Virus record (IMG/VR): IMGVR_UViG_3300003322_000107
Coordinates: 1-20,749 of that record
DNA length: 20,749 bases
Source of the DNA: a virus
Reading direction: 5' to 3' (one strand)
Numbering within the stretch: position 1 is the first letter of the stretch; every line of letters begins with the position of its first letter. Below are positions 13,696 through 20,749 of the stretch, in pieces. The notes beneath the pieces were generated by a model. It did no database searches and was not told the origin of the DNA. It was given only the letters and a program-made list of their open reading frames with translations. The position numbers were made by a program, and so were the translations under genes.

Positions 13696-15090
13696 ATGGC
13701 TACTATAGATTTTTTAAATTCGTGGGATAAAACCAAATCAGTAGATTGGGCGCAGGCTGAATTGACTAATTGGTATCTACAAGGCAATAAACGAGGCAAG
13801 CTTCCTTTAGCTGCATATCCTTGTCCTGGAACGTCTGTTTTCTCTGCAGGAACTGGAACGAGCTGGAGAGGTCTTTATGAATATAATGGTGTCTTATATG
13901 GCGTATTAGACAGCACGTTTTATTCTATAGGTTCTGATGGAACAAAAACAACGTTAGGTACTTTATCGACTTCTTCAGGCAGAGTCAGATTCGCTAATAT
14001 TACAGATCAAATCTTATTAGTAGATGGAACTGCAGGCTATTTATTTATTGTAAGTACATCTTCTTTCTCAGCTATTTCAGACGTGGATTTTCCTTTTACT
14101 ACTACAAGTATAACTGCACAAGACGAGTACTTTATCGCAGCTGTTCCAGGCACTCCTAGAGTTGTCTATTCAGATATATCTGATGGAACAAGCTGGAATG
14201 CATTGAACTTATTACAAAAAAGTGGCATATCACAAAATGTAATAGCTGTCAAGTCTTTATATCCTTATATTTGGTTTATTGGCACAACTTCGCTAGAACC
14301 TTATTTTAACTCTGGTGCTCCTTTTGAGAGAGATAACACAGGTGTTTTGCGTATAGGTATGCCTACAAATGCTGTAGATACAGTAGCTGTCAGTACAACA
14401 TCCATGTTTTTTGTAAGTAAAAATGCTTCTGGTGGTATTCAAATTATTCAAGCACAGCCAGGGAATTTTGCTTCTGTCTCTACTGAAATAAGCTATCAAC
14501 TAAAACAAGTAACTGATCTAACTGGATCTTTTGCATATACTTATATGCAAGAAGACAACGAATATTATACAGTAACATTCCCGGCTAGTAATTTAACATT
14601 TGACTACAATATTACGACTAAATCTTGGAATAAAAGAGAATCTTATGTCGGCGGCCAGTACACTCGCCACATCGGCAACTGCTATGCGTTCTGTTACAAC
14701 AAACAAATCATCGGAGATTACCAATCCGGTAATCTTTATTACATGGACTCTGACGCTCAAACTGAGAACGGTACAGCTATTCGTCGGACTTTAGTTACTT
14801 ATCCTTTCTTTAAAGATACAAAATATATAACTATAGATCGTTTGATTATGGAATCAGAATCAGGCGTAGGTAATAATTCTACGATCGATTTGTATTTATC
14901 TACGGACGGAGGGCACACATTCAATCAAAGATCTCCATCCAGAACTATAGGCACGACTTACGGAGCTAGATCGCTGCTTTATGACAGAATAGGCTCAGCT
15001 CGTCAATGGGTTTTTAAAGTTCAGACAACTATGACAGACAAATGTATTTTATTAGGTGCTACAGGCGATTATAGAGTGGAGACGTATTAA
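13696..15090 (+). CDS. Packaged-DNA stabilisation protein, P22 gp10-like
   Basis: 464 residues, close to P22 gp10 (472). This family forms the hexameric beta-propeller of the short tail hub, holding DNA in the head and linking adaptor to spike or fibre. Seen: [20 protein letters not shown] (31-50), [22 protein letters not shown], repeated propeller strands each with Trp/Tyr-Gly turns, [16 protein letters not shown] (about 100-115), [16 protein letters not shown] and [16 protein letters not shown]. These match the Phage_stabilise-type family. AGGA at 13688-13691 precedes the ATG. The stop shares one base with the next start. Confidence 0.88.
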   Translation: MATIDFLNSWDKTKSVDWAQAELTNWYLQGNKRGKLPLAAYPCPGTSVFSAGTGTSWRGLYEYNGVLYGVLDSTFYSIGSDGTKTTLGTLSTSSGRVRFANITDQILLVDGTAGYLFIVSTSSFSAISDVDFPFTTTSITAQDEYFIAAVPGTPRVVYSDISDGTSWNALNLLQKSGISQNVIAVKSLYPYIWFIGTTSLEPYFNSGAPFERDNTGVLRIGMPTNAVDTVAVSTTSMFFVSKNASGGIQIIQAQPGNFASVSTEISYQLKQVTDLTGSFAYTYMQEDNEYYTVTFPASNLTFDYNITTKSWNKRESYVGGQYTRHIGNCYAFCYNKQIIGDYQSGNLYYMDSDAQTENGTAIRRTLVTYPFFKDTKYITIDRLIMESESGVGNNSTIDLYLSTDGGHTFNQRSPSRTIGTTYGARSLLYDRIGSARQWVFKVQTTMTDKCILLGATGDYRVETY

Positions 15091-16331
15091 TGTCTGAAAA
15101 ATTGCCTCAGCCTCCAGTACAATACCAAATGTTTGAAAATGGTACCATGACACCGCCTTGGAAATTGTGGTGGAGCTTAGTTTATACGCGTATTGGGACA
15201 GCTACTGGATTTGCTCCTGATACTGGAACATACATAGTCCAAACTCCTTCTGGAAGCCTTCAAAACGAGCAAGCATTGAGTACCTTGTCGTCAGGGTTTG
15301 TTCAAGTAGGTCCTGGCGGAGTGTTATCAAGCACAGGAGACGATAAAATCCGGGCTTCTGATCTAGAGAACACCTCCGTAACTGCAGGAACTTATACAAT
15401 CAATGACATGGCTATGTTTGACGTAGATGCGCAAGGCCGTTTGACTTCAGCAAACAGCCTGTCGTTTACAACAGCGCCTTCGGGCCCTGCTGGAGGAGAT
15501 TTAACCGGATACTACCCAAGCCCTACTATAGCAGCTACATTTGTAGCAAGTGCTTCTCAAGGCGGAACAGGCTTGACAAGCTACTCGCAAGGTGATATAC
15601 TATATGCATCTGCGGCAACAACTATATCTAAATTAGCTAAAGACACAAATTCTACAAGATATTTGTCTAATCAAGGCACTAGCAATAATCCTAGCTGGAG
15701 TCAAGTAAATCTAGCAAACGGTGTTACTGGCAATCTTCCAGTAACAAATCTAAATAGTGGAACTTCTGCTTCAAGTACTACCTTCTGGAGAGGAGACGGT
15801 ACTTGGGCCACTCCTTCAGGCGCTTCTGCCGGGTTTGTATTCTTAGCTACCGGAACAGCGTCTAGTAGCGCAACTATAGATTTTACCAGCGTTACTGGTT
15901 ATACAAACTATCTCATCATTTTTGATAACGTGCTTCCGGCAACCAACAACGTAGATCTTATGTTAAGAGTGTCCACAAACAGCGGAAGTTCTTGGAATGC
16001 AGGCGCTACTGACTACGGTTATCAGACATTTACTGCCGCAGGAACCGGCACTGCTGCAACGAACGTTTCAGGGAATTCTGTAATTCTAGTTAGCGCAACT
16101 TGGGCCAATAGCACAAGAGGTTCTGGAGTCATTTACATCTATAATCCCGGCAGCGGAACGGCAACAAATGTTTCTTGCCAGTCTTTTTATGAAGATCAAG
16201 CCAAAGCTACGTACAGGTACTACTTATCAGCTGGAAGAACTACCTTTACTACTGCAGTAAATGGCATACGTCTTTTGTTTTCTAGTGGCAATATATCTAC
16301 AGGACAATTCAAACTTTACGGTATAACCTAA
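15090..16331 (+). CDS. Tail fibre protein
   Basis: 413 residues. The N terminus [31 protein letters not shown] is typical of podoviral fibre heads that attach to the tail hub. A Gly/Ser/Thr shaft follows, with [17 protein letters not shown] (about 130-146) and [19 protein letters not shown] (about 156-175), standard fibre repeat motifs, then [13 protein letters not shown] (about 231-243). The C-terminal domain (about 246-413; [30 protein letters not shown] and [10 protein letters not shown]) is a beta-sandwich common at phage fibre tips, likely the receptor-binding part. It occupies the slot of the P22 needle gene (gp26), which is missing. No catalytic tailspike domain is visible. Confidence 0.82.
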   Translation: MSEKLPQPPVQYQMFENGTMTPPWKLWWSLVYTRIGTATGFAPDTGTYIVQTPSGSLQNEQALSTLSSGFVQVGPGGVLSSTGDDKIRASDLENTSVTAGTYTINDMAMFDVDAQGRLTSANSLSFTTAPSGPAGGDLTGYYPSPTIAATFVASASQGGTGLTSYSQGDILYASAATTISKLAKDTNSTRYLSNQGTSNNPSWSQVNLANGVTGNLPVTNLNSGTSASSTTFWRGDGTWATPSGASAGFVFLATGTASSSATIDFTSVTGYTNYLIIFDNVLPATNNVDLMLRVSTNSGSSWNAGATDYGYQTFTAAGTGTAATNVSGNSVILVSATWANSTRGSGVIYIYNPGSGTATNVSCQSFYEDQAKATYRYYLSAGRTTFTTAVNGIRLLFSSGNISTGQFKLYGIT

Positions 16332-16603
16332 TGGCTTTAACTAAAGTAGTAAATGGAGAAGTTATAGAGCTTACTCCAGAAGAAGAAGCAGAAATTACTC
16401 AGTTTTGGGCAGATCAAGCAGCAAATATTCAAGCTAAATTGTATGCTGAGAACAGAAGAGCAGAATATCCGGCTTTAGGTGATCAACTAGACAATATCTA
16501 TAAAGCTTTAAGTTACTTACATACTAACGGCACAGATATCGGCGCTGATGGCTTAGCTTATATAGAACAAATTAAAACAATTAAAGAGAAATATCCTAAA
16601 TGA
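16331..16603 (+). CDS. Small XkdW-like tail protein
   Basis: 90 residues. The middle ENRRAEYPALGDQLDNIYKAL (about 40-60) matches the R..YP..GDQLD.lwk signature of small proteins encoded right after phage fibre genes (XkdW-type), thought to be tail components or fibre assembly helpers. The N terminus is acidic (ELTPEEEAEITQFW). It is coupled at both ends: its ATG shares a base with the fibre stop, and its stop overlaps the next start (ATGA). The role is inferred from family and place. Confidence 0.7.
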   Translation: MALTKVVNGEVIELTPEEEAEITQFWADQAANIQAKLYAENRRAEYPALGDQLDNIYKALSYLHTNGTDIGADGLAYIEQIKTIKEKYPK

Positions 16604-17082
16604 AATTTGATCCTTTAAGTCCTGTTATATTAGGAATACCTGATTCTGTTACAGTAAAAGACTTTTATTCTATTCCAGAAGTATACCAGATGTCGAACGG
16701 CACTGGAGGATCCTGTCCTTTTGATATGACTTTTTCTGAATATTTAGAAGACAAGGGATTTCGATTTCTTAGTTTTGTTTTAGAAAACCAATTGATCGGA
16801 ATTATCCATTATAGATATTTAACTGACATTTGTGTAGAAGCACACATAAATGTTCTTCCAAAATACCATAAGCAAGGACTAGGAAAAGAAATTTTAGAAA
16901 TTGCCATAGACTGGTTTAAATGTAAGGAAGAAGACACTACTTTTATGACGTACGTTCCTAGTAATTGTCCTCATGTTTTAAAGTTTATGCTAGACAATCA
17001 ATTTACAGCAGCAGGCTGTATTCCAAATTCAGTTTATTACAACAATCAATTAGTAAATTTATTTATTTTTACAAGAGGGTAA
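16600..17082 (+). CDS. GNAT-like acetyltransferase at the P22 gp14 position
   Basis: 160 residues. VEAHINVLPKYHKQGLGKEILEIAIDWFK (79-107) has the GNAT motif A layout: beta strand, then a (Q/R)xxGxG-like acetyl-CoA loop (HKQGLG, 90-95), then a helix. An earlier strand pair (FRFLSFVLENQLIGIIHYRYL, 54-74) and the later YVPSNCPHVLKFMLDNQFTAAGCI fit the rest of the fold. In P22 the gene between the needle and the ejection genes (gp14) is a head-assembly factor of a related type, so this may be a structural or assembly version rather than an active enzyme. Catalysis cannot be judged from sequence. Confidence 0.7.
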   Translation: MKFDPLSPVILGIPDSVTVKDFYSIPEVYQMSNGTGGSCPFDMTFSEYLEDKGFRFLSFVLENQLIGIIHYRYLTDICVEAHINVLPKYHKQGLGKEILEIAIDWFKCKEEDTTFMTYVPSNCPHVLKFMLDNQFTAAGCIPNSVYYNNQLVNLFIFTRG

Positions 17083-17083
17083 T

Positions 17084-18568
17084 ATGGGCGGTGGATCATC
17101 CAGCGAATCAACTAGTTATGGCTATTTGCCTTATGTAACTCCAGGCGCTGCAAGTGTCATTGGACAATATCAAGCTAATGCAGCCAATCAAGCTGCTCAA
17201 GTAGCTCAGCAACAAACAGCGGCTGCTATTGCTGCTATTACTAACAACTTTAATGCGGCTAACACGACATTACAGCCTTATGTATCTCAAGGCGTACAAG
17301 CTCAAAATGAATTAAACCGATACTTAGGATTAGATCCTTATAATCCAGGATCAGCTCCGACAGCGCCTAAAGCGTATACTCCTAGTCAAACAGACATTCA
17401 AAATTACGTAGCTAATAATTCATATTTAGGTGCAGTACCAGGAGCTAACGATAACAATTTATACACTATTTATAATGGTCTTGGGGCTAAATGGAACGGA
17501 ATAAGCTTAACAGGTGCTAATGGACCTTACAAGCCAAGCGGCCTCGATGTAATAGGGTACAACGGCCCTGCAGATTACAGTCAAGTTGCTGCTTCTAATT
17601 TCGACGCTAACGGTAATCCTATCTATGCTGTCGGTACACAAAATGCTATAAATGACTTCATCAAAAAGAATCCGGACGTTGTTAGTCAAATTTCTGATTA
17701 TTTAACTCAGCAATACAATGATACTAATAAAGATGCTATTCAAGCTGCTAATGATCAATATCAAAAGCAATTAGAAGCATATAACCAAAATTTACAATGG
17801 TATAACGAAGCTAAAGCAGCAGGTTCCTATACTCCAGATCAAATTTCTGCAGCAGTGGCTGCACAGCCTGGATATGCAGCACAACAACAACAAGGTATTG
17901 ATGCAATTCAAAAAGCTGCTAGTGCTAAAGGTCTCTTAGGTTCTGGTAACATGCTTAAAGATATTTCTAACTTTGGTTCTCAATTAGAAAGCCAGTACTA
18001 CAACAACATGCTTAATAATCTAGCACAACAAGCAGGTATTGGTGCCCAAGCAGCTAATTCGTCTGCAGGTGTATTAACAGGACAAGGAACAGCTTTAGGT
18101 AATTTACAATCACAATTAAGTGATTCGTTGGCTAATGCTGCTCTTGCTAAAGGACAAGCTCAAGCGTCTGCTTATCAGTTAGGTAATACCCAATATAATA
18201 AGGTAATTACCGGAGAATCTAGTTCTAGCTCTGGTGGCGGAGGATTGTCCGGCATAGGCTCGTTACTAGGAGGAGTTGCATCATTAGGAAAATTATCTTC
18301 TAAATTGCTAAAAACAAAAGGCGAAGAAGTCAAGATAGATCTAGATGATTTAGATAATCTACCTGTAGAAAAATGGCAGTACAAACCTAGCGTAAAATTT
18401 ATGGATAAAGTAGATCATATTGGTCCTTATGCAGAAGACTTTAAAGAAGTGTTCGGAGTCGGTGACGGAGTTACTATAGATACAGTAGATGCTATCGGTG
18501 TGCTATTTGGAATAGTAAAACAATTAAAAGATAAAATAAAAGAATTGGAGGTTAAAAATGCCAATTAA
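17084..18568 (+). CDS. DNA ejection (pilot) protein with C-terminal S74-type chaperone domain
   Basis: 494 residues. The N terminus is MGGGSSSES. The body is Ala/Gln-rich helical (28-60, 215-275), then IQKAASAKGLLGSGNMLKD split at 275-293 and GSQLESQYYNNMLNNLAQQAGIGAQAA (298-324), a signature of internal ejection proteins of gp7/gp20-like phages, which leave the virion with the DNA and cross the cell envelope. A Ser/Gly linker (379-405) leads to 426-494: LPVEKWQYKP, VDHIGPYAEDFKEVFG, DTVDAIGVLFGIVKQLKDKIKELE. This matches the intramolecular chaperone (peptidase S74) domain better known from fibre and spike ends. The usual SDxRLK cleavage start is not clear (SSKLLKTK at 405-412). Its last 11 bases overlap the next gene. 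Confidence 0.78.
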   Translation: MGGGSSSESTSYGYLPYVTPGAASVIGQYQANAANQAAQVAQQQTAAAIAAITNNFNAANTTLQPYVSQGVQAQNELNRYLGLDPYNPGSAPTAPKAYTPSQTDIQNYVANNSYLGAVPGANDNNLYTIYNGLGAKWNGISLTGANGPYKPSGLDVIGYNGPADYSQVAASNFDANGNPIYAVGTQNAINDFIKKNPDVVSQISDYLTQQYNDTNKDAIQAANDQYQKQLEAYNQNLQWYNEAKAAGSYTPDQISAAVAAQPGYAAQQQQGIDAIQKAASAKGLLGSGNMLKDISNFGSQLESQYYNNMLNNLAQQAGIGAQAANSSAGVLTGQGTALGNLQSQLSDSLANAALAKGQAQASAYQLGNTQYNKVITGESSSSSGGGGLSGIGSLLGGVASLGKLSSKLLKTKGEEVKIDLDDLDNLPVEKWQYKPSVKFMDKVDHIGPYAEDFKEVFGVGDGVTIDTVDAIGVLFGIVKQLKDKIKELEVKNAN

Positions 18569-19940
18569 TTTTGGAATATTAGCTCCATTAACTCAAAATG
18601 CTCCTTCGATAAGTGGAGGAGGGGCTGCTGGTGTTTCGGCTCCTAGACCTTACGATCCTTTAGATGATCTAGGCTCTGGATTTTTAAAAGGTCTTCAAGC
18701 AGGCCAGCAATATCAAAAAGGACAGCAAGATTTAGAATTAGGCGAACAACAGAAGACTCAAAATCAACAGCAGATTGATATGAATGAGTTAAAGCTGAAT
18801 AATGCTCAAAATAAAGCGATGGACGAAGAAGAGAAAAGAGCTGGTGCACAAAAAGATATAAATACTTACAGATCCGTTTTATACAAACAAAATCCGGCAA
18901 TGGGAGCCGATTTTGATTCAAAAATGGCTAATGCTTTAGATGCTCAAGCTAAAGCTAGATCTTCTGATGCAAAAGCTTTTGAAGAAGAAGAAGGACTAAG
19001 AGGACAATTTTATCGTAAAGTTGCTATGGGGATTAATCCTCAAACAGGACAGCCTGATCCACAGCAACAAGCTGCTATATGGCAAATTGCTCGTAAAGAT
19101 CTTCCATCAAGTGTTAAAGACACTATTCCAGAACAATTTGATCAAAATAGTTTTATGGCCGGCATATTATCCAATCAAGTTGCTTTAGCTGACGCTAGAG
19201 CTAAAGCTATGGCCGGAGCTAAGCCGTCTGATACACAAAAACGTATTCAGGAATTAAGTGATGCTAAAGTACAAGCTGGTCAAGGACCTTTGACACCAGA
19301 ACAAAAAGTACAGGCACTGCAGCAAGGTTTAGATAAATCTATTACGCCTGCTAAGATGGTCAACAACCCTTTAGATATAGCCTTAGGATCTAAGGATGCA
19401 GAAGCGGCTAAAGTAGCTAGAGATAACAGAGACTCGATGGATACGTTCCATACGACAGTTCAATCAGCTAAAAAAGAGTTGTCATCCGTTCCTGAATATT
19501 CGGTAGGCCCTGCTGCTAATTTTCTAAAGATTCCGAAATGGAATGCACAAGCTCAGATCTTAAAGTCATCGTTAAACTCGTTAGCTTTACAAGCAAAAGA
19601 TATATATAAATTAGGTGGTGGACAAGGATTTACAGATGCAGATCGAGATTTCTTGACAGAAGTAGTAGGTAATACTGCTATGGACAAATATCCTTTATCT
19701 AAAATATTAGACAAAATGGATGATCTAGCTGCTAAGTCAAAATATCAATCTTGGAAACGAGAAGATGAGATCATGCAAAATAGTGATAAATATAGTCAAT
19801 GGAAGAAGAATAACCCAGAGCCAGCTAAATCGTGGGAAGATAAAAGCAAAAATTCTGCTTTTGAAGAAGGACAGATTTATCAAGATGCTAAAGGAAACAA
19901 AGCTAAGTACGTCAATGGTAAATGGGTAGAGGTACAATAA
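18558..19940 (+). CDS. DNA ejection (pilot) protein, gp20-like by position
   Basis: 460 residues, mostly Gln/Ala/Lys-rich helices. The N terminus ends in a Gly/Ala/Ser segment (ISGGGAAGVSAPRPYDPLDDLGSGFLKGLQAG), then coiled-coil-like helices (about 50-110), a middle helical domain, and a C-terminal domain (about 290-400) with SLNSLALQAKDIYKLGGGQGFTDADRDFLTEVVGNTAMDKY, a pattern shared by several phage internal proteins. It ends AKGNKAKYVNGKWVEVQ, a short beta tail. GGAGG at 18547-18551 is a strong ribosome-binding site inside the previous gene. It lies in the P22 gp7-gp20-gp16 slot; assignment to gp20 rather than another pilot protein is by position. Confidence 0.65.
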   Translation: MPINFGILAPLTQNAPSISGGGAAGVSAPRPYDPLDDLGSGFLKGLQAGQQYQKGQQDLELGEQQKTQNQQQIDMNELKLNNAQNKAMDEEEKRAGAQKDINTYRSVLYKQNPAMGADFDSKMANALDAQAKARSSDAKAFEEEEGLRGQFYRKVAMGINPQTGQPDPQQQAAIWQIARKDLPSSVKDTIPEQFDQNSFMAGILSNQVALADARAKAMAGAKPSDTQKRIQELSDAKVQAGQGPLTPEQKVQALQQGLDKSITPAKMVNNPLDIALGSKDAEAAKVARDNRDSMDTFHTTVQSAKKELSSVPEYSVGPAANFLKIPKWNAQAQILKSSLNSLALQAKDIYKLGGGQGFTDADRDFLTEVVGNTAMDKYPLSKILDKMDDLAAKSKYQSWKREDEIMQNSDKYSQWKKNNPEPAKSWEDKSKNSAFEEGQIYQDAKGNKAKYVNGKWVEVQ

Positions 19941-19941
19941 C

Positions 19942-20749
19942 ATGCCGTTTGATCCTAGTTCAGCTAAACTACTTACTCCACCAGCAGAATCGAGCGGTGC
20001 TTCAGGATTTGATCCTTCTACTGCTGTTTTAGCTGGGTCTAATCAAAGAACATTTCATGAAGACGATTCTCCTGCTTCTTCAAACCTAGTTGATAAAATT
20101 ACAGATCCAGTAATTGCTTTAGGACAAGGTGTAAGATCTGGTCTTGAAGACACTGCCGGAGACATAGGAGGATTGGTTACTCAAGCTTTAAGTTATATCT
20201 CTCCTGAATTAGCAGACAAACTAAATAAATCAGGCGCTGACATAAGACATGCTTTAGATGCTTCTGATTATAAAGACATTAATGAAGCGCATCCTATATT
20301 CAATGCCTTAGGTAAAGGCACTGGTTATGTAGGAGGTATTTTAGCTGGTGGTGAGGCAGCAGCACCTGCTAAGTTAGCAGAAGGCGCTGGAATGTTAGAT
20401 AAAGCTGTCTATTTAGGTAAAAATCTAGCAGGACAAGGAGCTATTGGTGCTGCGTTAGCTGGAGAAGGAAACAGAGTTGAAGGTGCTTTATTAGGAGCTG
20501 CAGCACCTGCCGCTATTTCAGCTATTTCTACTGGTATTAAATCTGGTGCAGAAGCACTTGCTAATAAATTTGGCTTATTAGATAGACTAAAAACAGAAGT
20601 AAATAATATTAACGCTGGAGTTAGAGCAGACGGAAATTTATCTCTTACAGATAAAGCTGCTGCTAGTATAACTAATTATGCTGAAAAAGCTAAACAAATC
20701 GAAAACGAGAATTTTGATACGATTAAACAAATTCCAGGAACTATTAAGA
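19942..20749 (+). CDS. Third ejection-type protein, partial (cut by window end)
   Basis: Starts 1 base after the previous stop with AGAGG at 19928-19932 and stays open for 269 codons to the last base, so the 3' part is missing. The N terminus is Ser/Pro-rich (MPFDPSSAKLLTPPAESSGA). Hydrophobic Gly/Ala-rich helices follow: GKGTGYVGGILAGGEAAAPA (about 121-140) and GQGAIGAALAGEGNRVEGALLGAAAPAAISAIS split at 166-198. Such Ala/Gly membrane-seeking stretches are typical of large pilot proteins (P22 gp16-like) that insert into the host envelope. Position as the third ejection gene supports this; the family cannot be fixed without the rest. Confidence 0.65.
   Translation, partial: MPFDPSSAKLLTPPAESSGASGFDPSTAVLAGSNQRTFHEDDSPASSNLVDKITDPVIALGQGVRSGLEDTAGDIGGLVTQALSYISPELADKLNKSGADIRHALDASDYKDINEAHPIFNALGKGTGYVGGILAGGEAAAPAKLAEGAGMLDKAVYLGKNLAGQGAIGAALAGEGNRVEGALLGAAAPAAISAISTGIKSGAEALANKFGLLDRLKTEVNNINAGVRADGNLSLTDKAAASITNYAEKAKQIENENFDTIKQIPGTIK

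Noticed and set aside
1-20749. Integrase, repressor, attachment site or insertion sequence
   Set aside because: None was seen on either strand, so the window does not show whether the phage is temperate.

Overview
The window is an AT-rich stretch of a tailed bacteriophage (or prophage) genome. Apart from three gaps near the left end it is packed with genes, all on the + strand. The order of the structural genes (small terminase, large terminase, portal, scaffold, coat, gp4-like adaptor, gp10-like tail factor, fibre, gp14-position acetyltransferase, then three consecutive ejection-type proteins) follows the late operon of P22-like short-tailed phages. The coat protein and several accessory proteins are of types found in other podoviruses rather than P22 itself. 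Near-consensus sigma70-type promoters point to a bacterial host, probably Gram-negative by analogy; the host cannot be named from the sequence.

Layout. Positions 1-2580 form a lysis/accessory region: a holin (244), a small unknown protein behind its own promoter (729), a tiny membrane peptide (1583), an FmdB-like zinc-ribbon protein (1721), a 51-residue peptide (2152) and a membrane-anchored coiled-coil protein (2316). These genes are separated by three gene-free but strongly structured segments: 1-243, about 1026-1582 and 1925-2151. The middle one begins just behind a perfect TTGACA-17-TATAAT promoter. It can fold into a large multi-branched RNA closed by a 10-bp helix joining 1102-1111 to 1399-1408. 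This is the most novel-looking part of the window. No endolysin is present.

Positions 2584-6558 encode the packaging motor (TerS, TerL) and a P22-type portal. Positions 6461-9975 form the capsid module: a small gene embedded in the end of the portal gene, a GroES-type co-chaperonin, a scaffold, an unknown structural-module protein, a probable capsid cement protein and the HK97-fold coat. Positions 10013-12737 hold small virion proteins and a fibre-like protein. Positions 12739-15090 encode the gp4-like and gp10-like head-tail parts. Positions 15090-17082 encode a second fibre, a small XkdW-like protein and a GNAT-like protein. From 17084 to the window end are three ejection (pilot) proteins, the first with a C-terminal S74-type chaperone domain and the last cut by the window edge.

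Working together: TerS and TerL pump DNA through the portal into a procapsid assembled on the scaffold, with the host chaperonin probably modified by the phage GroES. The gp4/gp10-like proteins seal the head, the fibres recognise the host, and the pilot proteins leave the virion with the DNA. From about 2316 onward the genes overlap or lie a few bases apart, with only short gaps at 8404-8430, 9976-10012 and 10424-10502, so they are probably co-transcribed.
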